64,000 nucleotides of DNA from positions 94,348 to 158,347 of the forward strand of contig WBMZ01011776.1 of the NCBI GenBank assembly GCA_013400975.1, read 5' to 3'. The stretch comes from Atrichornis clamosus (lineage: Eukaryota; Chordata; Aves; Passeriformes; Menuridae). Below the pieces are notes generated by a model. The model ran no database searches, had not been told where the DNA came from, and worked only from the letters and a program-made list of their open reading frames with translations. Positions 26,701-47,372 of the stretch are shown piece after piece. Within the stretch, counting starts at the first letter, position 1, and every line of letters starts with the position of its first letter. A program made the position numbers and the translations under genes.

Positions 26701-29700
26701 GAGGGGTTTTTGCTTGAAGGCAGTGAGAGCAAGACAACTTCCATGCTATGGGGAGCCTCAGACATATAGGCCCATCTAAAAATGAAACAGCCACCTCAAT
26801 GATCAACTTGCGTTTTGTTGGTTTGGTTTAGTTTTTTAAATGGAATTTGTTTTCCAAGCTGCAGCAGTATTTACCTCTTGATGGAAGATGGAGAGAGAGC
26901 AGCTTTAAGTAATGAGTTGTTGAGGTTCAAAAGCACAGCATTGCTGTGTGCTTAAGAAAGTAGTAATTATTTGCATGAAAGAAAATGGCACTTTGTTGAT
27001 CTTTGAGCATTTTTGAAAAATAGGTACATTCCTACAGTTGCTCTATCATCCACAAATAATATGAATGGAAATGTACCAAATGGTGAAACAAAAGAAAGCA
27101 GTGGACTCATGAGTTTATGCAGGTCTAAAGCAAGATCACACCATGTTCCACATATTTGCTTGACACACACTGGAAGAAACCAAGATCTAATAAATTCTTC
27201 CCCATTTATTGAACCTGAAGTCATTGCAGAGGAAGACACTGGCTCTTTGAGAAAAATGAAACTGAGGAGCAAATCTTGCTGATGCCAAGTCATAAGTGAA
27301 AAATTATATCCTCTGCAAACACACCACAACAAAGCACAGCATTTGTATCACCTCATGAGGATCTGTCTCAGTGTCTGAGGAAGGAAGGAACTAAAATTAA
27401 TTTAGAGACTATTTGTTTTAGCATCTGGCAGCAACCAGACCAAGCAACTCTGTTACTGTTTTAGGCACGTCTGTACTTTTCACAAAGCAGCACCAGGCAA
27501 ACTGACAGTGTTCAAACTGCATTAGCAGAGTTCCTCTGAGCAGTATGATGGACTAGAATTATTCCATGATACTTTAAAGCTTCTGTTACTACATGGTCAA
27601 AAGCTTTTATTTTTATTAGAGATCTGTAGTGTTTTTATGAGGTCAGAGACTCTTGCATGCTTAATTGCATATCGTTTATATTAAATACTGCCATTTTAAA
27701 TATTCTTTGACTACTTAATTAAGATTATGATTACAGAGAAACACAGCCTCTCAGCCTGTAGCAGAATTAACATGCTACAGGAATGCTAATTGTCACATAA
27801 ATTCAAGATGAGAAAGAGCCTGATACAGAAGCTCTTTTGAGAAGCAATGTACCTCTTCTTTAAATACCAGTAGACTGTGGCACATCCAAATCCTGTAGCC
27901 AAGCTCACGTGGGACTGTGGCAGAGGAAGAGAAGAGAGGAAGGTGGGGCTGCAGCGGCCGTCCTGCCAAGTGACCAGGTGACTGACCTTGTCTGGCTCAA
28001 AGGCAGGGCCTGTGCCACACTCTGCCCACCTGCAACCTGAAACACACAGGATCCAAGAAATCCAGTGACTCCCTGCAGCACAGCCTGCCTTGGATTCCTC
28101 ATTTCTGGACATGCTTGCTCATTTGTTAAATATATCAAAACAGAGCAGAGACAGAGCCGGTAGAGACTGTAATCAAATTAGTCTTAGTTTTCAGCTCTAC
28201 ATAGCATCATGATGCAAATCAGCCTTTGCGAAAACAGAAAATAGTATCCAAGGCCTTCCTTCTCTTGAAGAGAGATACTAAAGACACAATTTAAATAACA
28301 TGCGAGCCTCAAAAAAACCTTCAACCACAGTTCTGATATGGGAGGTGAGAAGCTGACACGGCAGCTCTCACATAAAAACCTCAACTGAGACCTGCCACAT
28401 CACCACGTGGAGAATCCTGTGTTAGTACTGAACTGCACATGGATAGCACAAAGTTGCATCACCTTTTGAGCCAAAGCAACAAGAAGCCTGGATCTGTAAG
28501 TATTAAGCAATGGACTGCAAAGTACTAAAGAGCAGCCCTCATGTACTACACAACAAAGCTTCACCAAAGGTAGGACAGGGTTTAACTCAGTGTCACCAGT
28601 CCAGCATGTTCCCTCTGAGCAGAGAACACCACCCCTTTGAGGAAACCTTCACATTCTTTCACTGAAGAGGCTGGGCTCAAGCACTGGTACGTGATGTTTG
28701 CCAGCACATTCCATGGCACAGCTCCAGCCTCTCCCAGGCAATCCCTGGACAATGCAGGTATAGGACAGGTCCCTCACTCTGAACTGAGGCAAACCTGGGT
28801 TTTGGCCAGGGAGCAGTATTTCAAGCTGTGCTGTGCCATCTGTCCTGCAGCTCAGAGAAAAGACTCACCTGCCTGACTCACACAAATATGGATAAAAAAG
28901 TAATTCTTGAGCTGGATACAAGGATTGGAAGTCACACTCACACAGCAAACAGCAGCCCTGAAAGCTGGTGCTATGTGAAAAATGCAAAGCAAAACACATA
29001 CTTTTTCTTGTTCCCTCAATTCCCTGTTCTATCAAATCTCTGAACTGAATTTCCAATTGGTTTGCTTTTCTAGTTTAAAATGGATTCTAAGAAATATTAT
29101 TAACCATAAATCTAACCCTAAAGGATGCCATTAAAAATTTTATTTGTGTCCCAAAGGTCCTGGATTCATTTAGTCCACTCAAAACAAATGAGAGCAAACA
29201 CCCTTTTTCACTTGATAGAAATGAAACTAAAGTGGCATGTGGCTTTAGGACATAAAATATTTACCAATATGACATAAGAATCTGTGTCTATGAATCCACA
29301 AGGCTTTGTTATACAGCTCCTGGGACAGCTGGAAAGCAACAACAGCTCCTTCGGTCCATCAGCCTTTGGATTTCTTTCTTTCTAATCATTTTTAGTATTT
29401 AATGTAAAATTGCAGCCAGTAATGAATAGTATAATGTCTTTTCAAGCAATTAAGACCCTGACATCTTCTGACAGGCAGTGACTGGCACTTTTGGGAAATT
29501 TACTCTGTGGTTTACAATAAAGCTTTACTTAATCTGCATAACTCCTATTATAATAAGACTTGTATAATTGCCCAGATGAGCACATTACAGGGTTAAGAGA
29601 AAGAAGACATGGAACCACACTCTGAAAGCCTTAGACTTCAGCAGGTTCATAAGGCATTAGCCAAGAAGGTAATCCATCCCTATCTCACAGGGCTGGCAAT

Positions 29701-31935
29701 CCAAGGCCAGAATTTTTCAAATATCCTCACTATCACCAGGATTATCTAGGTATTTGCACAATGAAGTCCCACATGACTACCTCACTGCAGCTGATTTTGT
29801 TTCTGAGGTCTTGACAAGCAGCTGAGCATCCAGAATCATGACCACAGTCCTTTCTCAGCTCCTACTAACAGAAGCATAAGCAACAAAATGAATGCAACAT
29901 GACAGTCTATGACTTACTAGGGGAAAAAAAAAGTCTTGGGATTTAGGGGGGAAAAAATGAGAAAGTTATTAGGATGCTGGACAATATCTAGGTAAGTGTT
30001 TTATGAGGTGAATAAAATCTCCCTGCAAGTTATTCACATCACGCAGAAGTTCTTTCAATTGGCAGCAGATAGCACATGACGGAGAAACAATTAACAAACC
30101 ACAAATATGCTATTCCTCCTTCATATTAATAATTGTGCTGACTCTGTAGGGATCTAACTAGGCTACATCCTTTATCATTAACTATAGTAAGTAGTTGAAA
30201 TTCCAGTAAAAAAAAGCAAAATCCCCATAAGAGATCTTCTGTTAATTCTGTTTTACAGAAGACCAAAGTGATGCAGCAGTTTAATCACAGAATCACTTCA
30301 CTGGTAAAATTTAATTTTCTGCATCACAATACTCTGAACAGGAATGTGAAAGAATTAATGTTACCTTTATCACTTTTCCAAAACACAACCCCATGCATTT
30401 GTCCTGAAATACCAATGTGGGTGACTTGCTGAAGCTGCTGCTGAGGTAGAGCAGCAAGGCATTCATTCAGTGCTCTTATTATTTTCTGGACATTCTGCTC
30501 CATTCCCTGCAATCATAAAGCATTATCCTGAGCATGAAGACACTAGGACTCACTCAGTGAGTTTATTAAACAATGCTGCTTTAGTCAGAAGTGAAGGACA
30601 GAATTTATTTAGTTTAATAACATGTATTAGAGTAACATTCACTACTAAATTGTGAAAAGAAATTGCGGAAAACCCCACAAACCCAGGAAAAAAAAAAATC
30701 AATACTAGCAAGTTGAGAATAACAGCATCTTAAACTGAAGGCCAAATAATTCTTACTTTTCCTAAGTTACCACACTCAACCATAACTTCAAAAAAAAATC
30801 TATTACGACTGACTACATACTTTCATTAGTTCACCTTATATATATATATCTTTCCTCACACAGAGCATTATGCGTGTGTTCTGACTGGCTTGCAGTCTCC
30901 CTTACATCTTACTAAAGCTCCTCTCTATCTACACACTGTTGATTTTGATGATGCTGATATTTCATTTCTGGATATTCTGTTCCTAGGACTACTCAGCAAA
31001 CTGATTTACTTGGCAAACTGACCAGACTGTGCCCCAGGGGAAGCTGCATTCCAGCTTTCACACGTTCAAAGGTTCAGATGGCTTTGTGACAGACCAGTAT
31101 GAAGATTACAAACAAAACTATTCAAATATAGCCTACAAATAAATGTGAACTTTGTGCATAGGTGCTTTTGACTGCATAAACATGGCTGTAGGGAGGAGAG
31201 TTGGCCTGTTTGGTATCTTTGGTATCAGAAATTGCCCTGGACTTATTACAATGCTGGGACAGAGGAATGTTGATGCACGTTTTTTATGATACTGACTAAT
31301 ATTTTCTTTTAGATTGACCAACACAATGGATGTAAAGATCTTTAACAGGAGTACGTGTTCCTGGTTATTTTCATGGGGAATTTCCAGTTATGATTCCACC
31401 TCACACTGAAGTGCAAAAAAAAAAAAACCCATCCAGTTGGCAAAGGGGTTGCTGTTTCCTGACTAGGAGTGTCAAACACAAGGTGCTGGTTGATGGGAGA
31501 ATAGTTTCAGATTGTCTTAAGCAACTTTTCAAAACGGGTCTTAGATCAAACAGCTCTTCTTGACTTCCTTGAACAGTGAGCAGGGGGTGTTTTAAGTCTG
31601 CTTTCTGATGCAATCATGTGTCAAACTAGGCACAAAAACAATCCAGGAAAGCCACTGGAGTCTGCACAATGTACCACACAACCCAGCCACGACCAGGCAA
31701 GGCCGCTGTCCTGCAAATTCCATCAGCGCTCCCTGGCAGCCCTTACCTGCGGTCCAGCCTCCAGGCTGTCGGTGTGAGCCTGCGTCTCCCTGGAGCAGCT
31801 GTGTGCCAGTGCCAGCGCCAGCCCTCGCTCTGTCCCTGTCACCAGGGCTGCCTTCACCGACGTCGTGCCCAGGTCAATGCCCAGCACACAGGTGGGCGCA
31901 GGCCCGCCCGCCGCCTCGCTGCCCGCCAGGGCCAT
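23755..31935 (-). CDS. SHPK: SHPK, sedoheptulokinase (complete)
   Basis: Cytosolic FGGY-family kinase that phosphorylates sedoheptulose with ATP to sedoheptulose 7-phosphate, feeding the non-oxidative pentose phosphate pathway. Exons: 31935-31747, 30506-30365, 28036-27853, 26666-26514, 25455-25280, 25169-24969, 24149-23755. All have GT/AG ends and matching phases, giving 479 residues (human 478). Visible motifs are the N-terminal ATP-binding loop LGIDLGTTS (18-26), GQMHG (98-102) in exon 2, SHLVTWQDGR in exon 3, SLNGGNVLATF in exon 6 and GSGSALARN in exon 7. The start is the Met 17 codons before the ATPase loop, as in the family. The frame is open further upstream, but that sequence is GC-rich promoter with no family similarity. 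The chosen Met has a weak -3 base (C). SHPK is divergent from CTNS across a CpG island. Confidence 0.96.
26061..26084. repeat. AAAT-type microsatellite
   Basis: About six imperfect AAAT/AAGT units in SHPK intron 4, between exons 4 and 5. It may be the remnant poly(A)-like tail of an old insertion, but no body is recognisable. Confidence 0.6.
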
Positions 31936-32514
31936 GAGGGGATGGTTGTCACCTTGCCCAGCACAGGCCGGCGGACCAGCACCCACCACACCGAGCCCCA
32001 CACGGCTCCTTGTGCCCCCCGAGTCGCCGGTACAGGCAGCGTGTCCCTCCCAGGGACGGGGCAGGAGCGCGACCTGGACTTCGCCCTCAGGCTGCAGGTG
32101 CCTCCCCTCAGCGCTCCCCGGCCACTGCCCCTCCACCTTGAGCGTGGCAAGTCGCCCCTTCCCCAGCGCTCCCCACCGACCCGCAGAGCTTTAAACCACA
32201 CTTTTTGTCAAAACCAAAACACCACAGCGCCGCACCCCCCCGGTCCCCGCTCACAGCTCTGCCCCCCTCACAGACTCGCTCCGCCACACCCAAGATGGCC
32301 CCCGGGAGCGGTCGCAGCGGCGCGGTGGGCGCTGGGCGGGGAGTCCACAGGCGATCGCCTCACGTGAGAGCTGAAAAGGGAAGAGCCGGGACGGCGCCAG
32401 GCGCTGAAGAAGGTGGGTGCCCACCCGGTCCCCGGTATCGCCGCCTCTGCAGCGGCGCATCCCAAAGCTCCGGGTGCCCCGCTCCGCCGGGGCTCCTGAT
32501 GGAAGGGTGGCGGG

Positions 32515-32539
32515 ACTACAAGTTCCAGCGTGCACCGCG
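32515..32539 (+). promoter_or_regulatory. ZNF143/SBS-like site
   Basis: Begins ACTACAAGTTCCAG and continues TGCACCGCG. It agrees with about 20 of 25 positions of the long ZNF143 (STAF, SBS2-type) consensus as I know it. Such sites are typical of CpG-island divergent promoters. Confidence 0.7.
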
Positions 32540-32580
32540 GCGCGCCGCCAGCGGCGGGGGTCTGCCGAGGGTGCGGGGGC

Positions 32581-32596
32581 TGCCGAAATTTGTAGT
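32581..32596 (-). promoter_or_regulatory. Second, partial ZNF143-like half site
   Basis: On the minus strand it reads ACTACAAATTTCGGCA. The ACTACAA half fits the long ZNF143 motif; the 3' half fits poorly. It is inverted relative to the stronger site about 60 bp away. Confidence 0.45.
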
Positions 32597-32848
32597 CCCG
32601 CGCGTTGGGGTGGAGAGGGCCCGTCACAAGAGCAGCGCTGAGGTGAAGATGTAAAGATGAGGCCAGGCAGACAGAGGGACTGGGAGATCGGTGCTCTCCA
32701 AAGGGTGCTGAGGGTCCCGCGGCCGGGCTGGGCGCCGTGATGCTGCCGAGGGAGCCGTCTGCCGCGGCTGCCCGCGGATGGGATGGGCTGTGTGATCGTG
32801 TGGGAGCTGAGCAAAGCCTCTCCTCTCTTTTTCTGCAGCTTTTCCACC

Positions 32849-38974
<6,126 letters not shown>

Positions 38975-39512
38975 CAAACACCGCTTGTGGAGAGTGAAAC
39001 TTAAAACTGAACTTGTCCTTACCCTGTTTGAGGGCTTTCAAGATTCTTGCTGCCAGTTAGCAGGAATACTGATTCTGATCTGTCTGTAACACAAACTGAA
39101 CACAAACTGTTGCCTTGCCAAGCACTGACTGCCAGATGCCTTAAGGACAGCAAGCTCTCAATTGCACATGGGAGACTCGTGCCTGTTGAAGGTGCACACA
39201 CAGCTCAGTGTGAGCTGTCCAAACAACACATGGCCCTTTTTTCATTAACACCAAGAAGAGAAAGACCAGAGTGGTGTCTTTCTGATTAGAGGTGAAGCAC
39301 AAAGAGCAGAGTTCTGTCTTCCAAAAATCTTGAGATCACATGTTAGCAACCACTTAATATCTTAATGTAATGACTGAAGACTGTGGATCTAAGTGCTGCT
39401 GCTGACCTTTCCCACACAGCTCCCAGCACCTCACCACTGAGGCTGGCCATGGTGGTATATCACAATAATGAGGTTGGTAACAAATGCACAAATATTAGAA
39501 TTTGAACTCTTT

Positions 39513-39518
39513 ATTAAA
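39513..39518 (+). terminator. CTNS: Candidate CTNS polyadenylation signal
   Basis: ATTAAA about 540 nt after the CTNS stop codon. No AATAAA precedes it. The convergent TAX1BP3 transcript probably ends about 350 bp further on, so the two 3' ends lie close together or overlap. Confidence 0.4.
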
Positions 39519-39876
39519 AAAATCCTAATAAGCAGAAACTGTATTCTTACTTCACTGAGAGCTCTTTCAAAAGTGCTAAGACAAGTGCTCAGAGCAATTA
39601 GAAAGGAATCTATGCATTTGTACTTGAAAAATACTTGAATGCTTAAAACCTAATGTGTGAACCTAAGGAAAACCAGAGCCCAGGTGAGGTTTAACAGCTC
39701 ACTAACACAACTACCCACCAGTGAAACCAGACCTTACTAATACCAGAATGTATTGTGTGGATGCAGTCCACAATCTACTTCAAGCCAAAAAAAAAAAAAA
39801 AGTCTCAGTTGGAGGCATCCAAATGATGTGACACTCTTAAATGTAAGGAGAAACAGCTCAGGAAATCAAACTTTGT
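39519..39876. other. Gap between convergent CTNS and TAX1BP3 3' ends
   Basis: About 360 bp with no coding potential and an A-run near 39788. It separates the predicted poly(A) sites of the two converging genes. Confidence 0.5.
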
Positions 39877-39882
39877 TTTATT
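39877..39882 (-). terminator. TAX1BP3: Candidate TAX1BP3 polyadenylation signal
   Basis: AATAAA on the minus strand, about 1.4 kb after the TAX1BP3 stop codon. The sequence from here to 41315 has no coding potential and is best read as 3' UTR. A closer ATTAAA variant exists near 40579. Confidence 0.45.
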
Positions 39883-42800
39883 GTGTGTAAAATCAAGTGA
39901 AATAGCAGTACAAATAGCAGTGTATCTTTATAGTAACAAAAATAACTCCAACTTGAAAAGACTTAAAATTTACCACTGAATTCTTAAGTTACAAAATTGA
40001 AAAGCAGGACTGTAGTAATTCCAGAGATATAAAATTGCTAAGTAGGCATCTGCTGGTGTGTACAGAACAGTCTGAGATGCATCAATCACAAGGTACTACA
40101 TGGCACAGCAGTAACGTACTGAATAAGTTAGTCTGCCACCTCCTCATGCTCTATTTACAACAGCTTACCTGAAGACTGCTTAAGGAAAGTATAGATATGT
40201 ATAAATCGACTGAAGAGGATTAAAAACTCCAGTTTTTGGATAATTTTAAAGCTAGCTGGCTAACAAATCACAGGATGTAGGTCACGGACTTAGTGTTGCA
40301 GCGAGAATCTGCAATCCTGTGGCATGTTGATTTAAACACTTAGTATCCTAGTAGAAGTTTAAATTTGGTCAAGAGGCACTTCTGCAAATTACTGGCATAT
40401 TCATCTCTTCCATCCAATAAATCAGCAATTTAAGCAAAGTGTTCCAGAAGACAAACCACAATCCACACCTCCCATTTCAAACCTGATAGAAGTGGAATGA
40501 AGAACTGAAAACTCTACAGATACAAGCAGCATTTCTGGTGAGTTCAGTAACATTTGGTTTGTTTCCTGCTCTACATTCCTTTAATGTTAACTCAATTCAT
40601 CTGATGTTACAAATTACTTGGGAACAAGGAGAATTAAGGTTTTACTCTGCCAGTGAGGTCGAACTGTGGTGTCCATGAAGTTGCAGAGTACTTCACAGGC
40701 ATTAATCTAAAACTTCTGTGTTACTCAGTTGTTTCTTGCCTGAAGAGGCTGCTTTGTACAGGAAATTTTTGCAGGAAACTGTAATGCCCCAAGCTCTTCA
40801 GCCACTTTCTAGCTTGCACACAGTGTGGGATTAGTACAGTGCTCCTCCCCACAGCACTGTGCAACTCTTAATTCTGGCATTTGAATTTGATACCATGGTG
40901 GGGCAGGACAGCTCTCTTCTAAAAGCTTAGGCACAGCAAACCCTCTGAACTTCCACAGCAGAAACCACATTTCTTCCTAAAATAGGAAGCTTTTGTGCTA
41001 CAGAAGAATCCTGTCAAAGTTAAGGCTTTTCCAGTTGCTCTTAGATAACAAGAGTCTGTCCTGTCCTGAAAGCCATGACCACAAAAGTCTTGCCATGTAC
41101 CTGCAGGGCAGACTTTGGAGAAGCACTCTGCTGAGGGGACTACTGTTTGACTACTGCCAGTTACACCAGAAGAAGTTAAAATAAAAAAGTAGTGTTTACC
41201 ACAGGTAGGAACATGCACTCCTTCCAGACAACCTGTTCCAGTCTAGTATTTGCTTCTTCCTTTGATACCAGTCTATACATCTCCCTCCCCAACCCTCCCC
41301 CAGCTGGATGATTGATTAGGACATCATGGATTGCTGCACAGCCTTCTGCAGGGACTGCCTGGTCACCAGCAGCCGGACCACTTCCTCGTTCCTTTTGGTC
41401 AGCCTCTTCCTAGCCTGGTCATGGGTCACCATTGTCATATCCCAGCCATTCACCTGGGAATAAAAACCGTAACATGAGGCAGGTGCAGGGATTTGCAGGT
41501 GTCTTGTAACTGTTCTATCAGAACCACGTAGTGGATATGCTTATGCCACAGCTCAGTTTATTTATAAACCCCATAAACTGTCCTGGGAAGTACCCAGAAG
41601 ATTATTTCCACCAGCTTTTCTGCACTGTGCAGCTGGTACTACATTAGTACTGTCTTGTCTCAGTGCTTACCTGCATGATCTTATCTCCAATCTGGAGTCC
41701 TGCAACTTCTGCTGGGCCTCCCTGTGTCACCCTTGTTACATAGATACCCTGGAAAAAATTTAGTGTTCACTTACTCAATATGGGAGCATTGAATACTCAA
41801 GGGCCATTTGACTGACAATGCAAAAATACCTTGTAGGATATTATGGGGTTCTAGTAAAAAACAATGCAATGCTGGAAAATAGAAAAAGTGGAGAGGTCCC
41901 TTAAACAACCTCAATCTACAAGTGCTAATGGGGCAACAGAGAAACTTCAGCAACTATGGTAGAAGGCAGAAGGCAGATGCTGAGTTGGGTATCTCAGCCT
42001 TGGGGGAGGCAGTTGCTACAGAAAAAGAGTATCTGACCTTGTCAGTCTTGTCTTCAGAGAAGGGATTCTGAGTAGGGTCCTGATCAATGCCACCCCCAAT
42101 GCTGAATCCCAGAATCAAATTGTCACCTTGACGAAGCTTATGTATTTCGATTCTTTGCTAAAAGGAGAAAGAGAGAACATAGCTGAGTATTGTGATGACT
42201 GGAAGAAATTTCAAATGTGATTCTGACACAGATATCTAAGATCCAGTTAGATTGTCTTTCACAGAGCTCCCTCCCACCCACGCACCCGAGCAGGCTTGGT
42301 ACACTTGTGTCCTGTAAGCAGTCAGCTCTAACCCCCCTGGCAGCACAGAACAGGCATGTGGCACTTGCTGGATGTCAGCCCCACACAGCCTTGGTGTTGA
42401 CAGCAGCTGGCTCTGACCTGCTCTGTCGCAGAGGAGCAGGACAGGGAGCCATTGGCACACTCAGCCCAAGGGTGCTCGTGCCACGACACAGCACTTTAAT
42501 TACTCAGAGCTTTACTGCCTAGGGATAGAAGGGAACAACACTAAAACCAAAGCAGGTCTCCTTAAACATGACTCATGCCTTGATAACCAGCAGTCACTCA
42601 TGACCAGCCTCATCTTGCTCGTCATCCACATGCCTTGTGTTCCTGCTAGTCCTATCAGCAGAAATAACAACCTATTATTAGGATGGTTCTTTTTCAGGAT
42701 AACTTATCCACACACTTTTGTAACCCAGGGGCAGGTTCCTCGCTGCCTGATGCACACGGGCATCTGACAAGCTTTGTGCATTATGTCAGCATTGTATAAA

Positions 42801-42887
42801 TGCCAGCTGCTGCAATTCCTGAGCCAGGATGCAAAGCCATGGTTTTAACTGACACAATAACCTCTCAAAAGGTGCTTAACCCTATCG

Positions 42888-42972
42888 AGTGGAAGATGTT
42901 CCTGCTCATTGCAGAAGGATTGGATGAGATAACCTTCAAAGGTCCCTTCCAACCCAAACCAATCTGTGACTG
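42888..42972 (+). mobile_element. CR1 LINE 3' tail in TAX1BP3 intron 1
   Basis: Contains GGATGAGATAACCTTCAAAG followed by GTCCCTTCCAACCCAAACC and a TCTGTGAC end, the plus-orientation 3' terminus of avian CR1. Only about 85 bp is recognisable. Confidence 0.85.
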
Positions 42973-43239
42973 TCCTTGCACAGCCCTGTCAGACATACCC
43001 TGAGCTTCCCACTAAAATCCAGACTGGGCGCAGCAGCACAGCATCCGTGTCCTTGGGGTTGTCAGTTGGGGCCACACACCCAAGCACAATCCCATTTAAC
43101 ATTCCAACCAGTGGAAAGCACAGAATCCCTCATCTGCACTGTGTTGATTGCAGCAATTATCTCACTCTCAAAGCTCTGCTTCCTAAACTCCACCCAGACA
43201 AGCAGGTGCTTATCCTGCCCCTGCCCTCGCAGAGAGGGC

Positions 43240-44795
<1,556 letters not shown>

Positions 44796-44946
44796 GCAAC
44801 TCCAGGGCTAACGAAGCAGGAGGACTGTTGCCAAAAGTCACTGCACAATAGGCCAGCTCACCTTCCAAACTGTTGTCCATGGCTAGTGTCGTTAATGCTG
44901 TTGGTAAATTATGTCCAAGTACAAATTAATCAGTAGCACTGTTCTA

Positions 44947-44952
44947 ATTAAA
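44947..44952 (+). terminator. EMC6: Candidate EMC6 polyadenylation signal
   Basis: ATTAAA about 150 nt after the EMC6 stop codon, giving a short 3' UTR. No AATAAA is nearer. Confidence 0.45.
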
Positions 44953-45496
44953 CTGAATGTGAAGCACCACTTGGACGCTTCCTGTATTTGTTTCCTTGTT
45001 AAGGAATAATTTATGTCCCTAAGAGCAGGCACAGCCTGGTTTGGTTCATATAATCCCTTGTATTTCTTTGTGTTTTGGATGAAATACACCCATTATAACC
45101 CCTCTGGATTTGGTCCCTGTCCCTACACACAAATACTGGCAGAACAGTGTGTAACACAGTGCTTTCAAATAATTAAGTTACTTAAAAATAATCCAGTGAC
45201 ACAAGAAAATAACCTAATTAACTATGTGTAAAGGTTTCATACAGAAATGGACTTGAATATGTTCTCTTCCACAGCTGTCATCAAATGACACTGTCATGGG
45301 TGCTTTTCACTGGTCACCAGAAAAGTCATTAGAGAGGACAATTCCATCACCAACCATCCAGGTCATACCTTTCCTATAGCCCTGCTCCTGCAAAATTAGT
45401 TTCATTGACTTGCTTGCATCAGAGAAGGTGGTGTGTGTGACCTAAAAAAACACTGTACAGAACAGTCAGTGGGAGCTTTGGCCTAAAGTTACACAT
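44953..45496. other. Gap between convergent EMC6 and P2RX5 3' ends
   Basis: About 540 bp of AT-rich sequence without coding signals. It may include alternative 3' UTR of either gene. Confidence 0.5.
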
Positions 45497-45502
45497 TTTA
45501 TT
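45497..45502 (-). terminator. P2RX5: Distal candidate P2RX5 polyadenylation signal
   Basis: AATAAA on the minus strand in TTTTATTGC context, 80 bp beyond another identical hexamer. Confidence 0.35.
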
Positions 45503-45576
45503 GCTGTACATTAAACACAAAGAGAAAAAAAAGTCAAACTCAAGAAAGAAGCTCCTGAGAAGGAATCTGGTTATGT

Positions 45577-45582
45577 TTTATT
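45577..45582 (-). terminator. P2RX5: Proximal candidate P2RX5 polyadenylation signal
   Basis: AATAAA on the minus strand, about 1.8 kb after the P2RX5 stop codon. The sequence between would be 3' UTR. It contains on the opposite strand an unexplained 154-codon open frame (45596-46060). Confidence 0.4.
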
Positions 45583-47372
45583 CACAGCAGGGGTTGTGGG
45601 AATTGTGTTACACAGTATAAAGAAATATTCTAGAGAATCTGGGAGGCCTGAAGACTTAAATTCAGGAAATAGCTTTGGTCCTCTAACAAGAGGATGTTGT
45701 TTTGTCAGGTTAAAACAATGGTTTCAGCAGAGCACAGTCAGCTTTGCAGGTTATGATGAGCTACTTCATCGCCAGGAGTTGTGCCAGGCCCTGATGCCAG
45801 GGGTGGGGAGCACCCTGTGTTTCACCATCCAGAAATTGCTCAACGAGGATGAAACCCTGACAGTCAAAACCTTGGGCTGTTGTACTGGTAACTCTGAAAG
45901 GCCTCACTGGTGCAGTTACACACGTGGTGACTTGTGTTTGCCTCGAGGAGAGACTTCTGACATGGAGTGGAGGTTTTGGATGAGATCAGAGCACCAGAGG
46001 TACACAGCTTATCCTAAATTAACTCCACTGTTTAATTCTATTTTCTTGCTACGTTTTTGACTCAATACAATAAGCAGAGGGAGTGAATGAGATGGAGTGG
46101 GACTGGATTCAGAGTTTGCCACCTAGCAGAGGTGAATTTTAATTTAGAATGAACCTGTACCTCAGAGTAACCACCTTAAAGAAATTAAAGCAGAGGTGGG
46201 TGCAGCTGCTGGTGCCATTTGTGCAGACACTCAGTGGCAGCAGCTCCCTGAAGGCCACTCTCAGATGCTGCAGCAGGAGCCCTTTAAATCTTGGTATTCA
46301 AGGAGTGCACAGAAACATTTAATCTTCATCACAACTCCCAGTCAGTGGTGATGTAGCAGCATTTACAGAACACAATGTTACTCCATAAGCCCTTTTTTGA
46401 GATTAGTTACCTCCCCACTGAGCATAAAGTGATAAAACGGGCTGCAGGGAGACTGATTTCTCTACTGAGAAACAAAGAAGCACTTGTATTTCCTGGAAGT
46501 TACTGGTGTTCAAGTAGCAGGCAGATGTCTTCTAAATTTTCCTGCTGTTGGTGTAAAGTCTGTGTCACTGCCAGAGGTGCCCTCTTTAGTCTGCAGCACA
46601 GCTCAGGGTCCTGTGAGAAACACAGAGCACTGAGTGCCCCTTCCAGATCTCCCCTCCACGAGCAGTCAGGAAGTGATGTAGGAAGGACAATCCCAAGCAA
46701 AAGAAACCAGGCACTGAACAAAGGAGGCAGAACCTAAAACCATCCCTGTGCTGATGCTTCCAGAGCCACGCTGCTTTTCAGTTAACCCCCTAAGAGTGAC
46801 TGTCCCCCCTGCCTCAGGCCCTGCAGGATCACAGCCCCTTCCCCACCTCCCTGAGCTGCTCCAATGCCACATTTCCCTGCACTTCCCGACCCGAGCAGTC
46901 CTGTGCTTCACACTGATGTCACGTCACACAGGCAGGAGCTGGAAGTGGCTGCCGAGGCAGCAGAGCAGGAAACAGGTTGGATTTCAGCTTCAGTCCTTCT
47001 CAAAGTGCCAGTGGTGGTTCCCGTCACAGCTCTTCCCCACATGCAAGCAAAGCACAGCCACAGCACAATGCTGGCTATTGGTGTAAGTACAGATACATCT
47101 ATCAGAGGATATAAAAACATTCATTTGGTGCCTTCTTTGTCCTTTTATAAAACCCTTTTATAAATCCATAGTGACGACACACTGCTGCAAGCTCAGGATA
47201 CCAGAGAAATCTCAGGGAAGAAGGGCAGTCTTTATAGGACTTCTTTTTCCTCTGGGAATCCTGATAATAGTAGGCCTTATCTGGGATATCTGCACCTCCC
47301 AGTGCTGGTGTGATTCCACACCTGTGTGGTTTTCCTGGAGCAGGAGTCCAGCTGGCAGAGCCACTGCTGTGC

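Larger units (their letters stand above)
31936..32848. promoter_or_regulatory. Divergent SHPK/CTNS CpG-island promoter
   Basis: About 0.9 kb of GC- and CpG-rich DNA between the SHPK and CTNS start codons, which point away from each other. It must hold both transcription starts and the CTNS 5' UTR. CTNS has at least one upstream noncoding exon, because its ATG exon follows a TTTCTGCAG acceptor at 32838. Visible sites are two ZNF143-like motifs in opposite orientation and a YY1-type AAGATGGCC near 32292. Open frames across the island (for example 31669-32367 and 32251-32928) look like composition artefacts. Confidence 0.8.
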
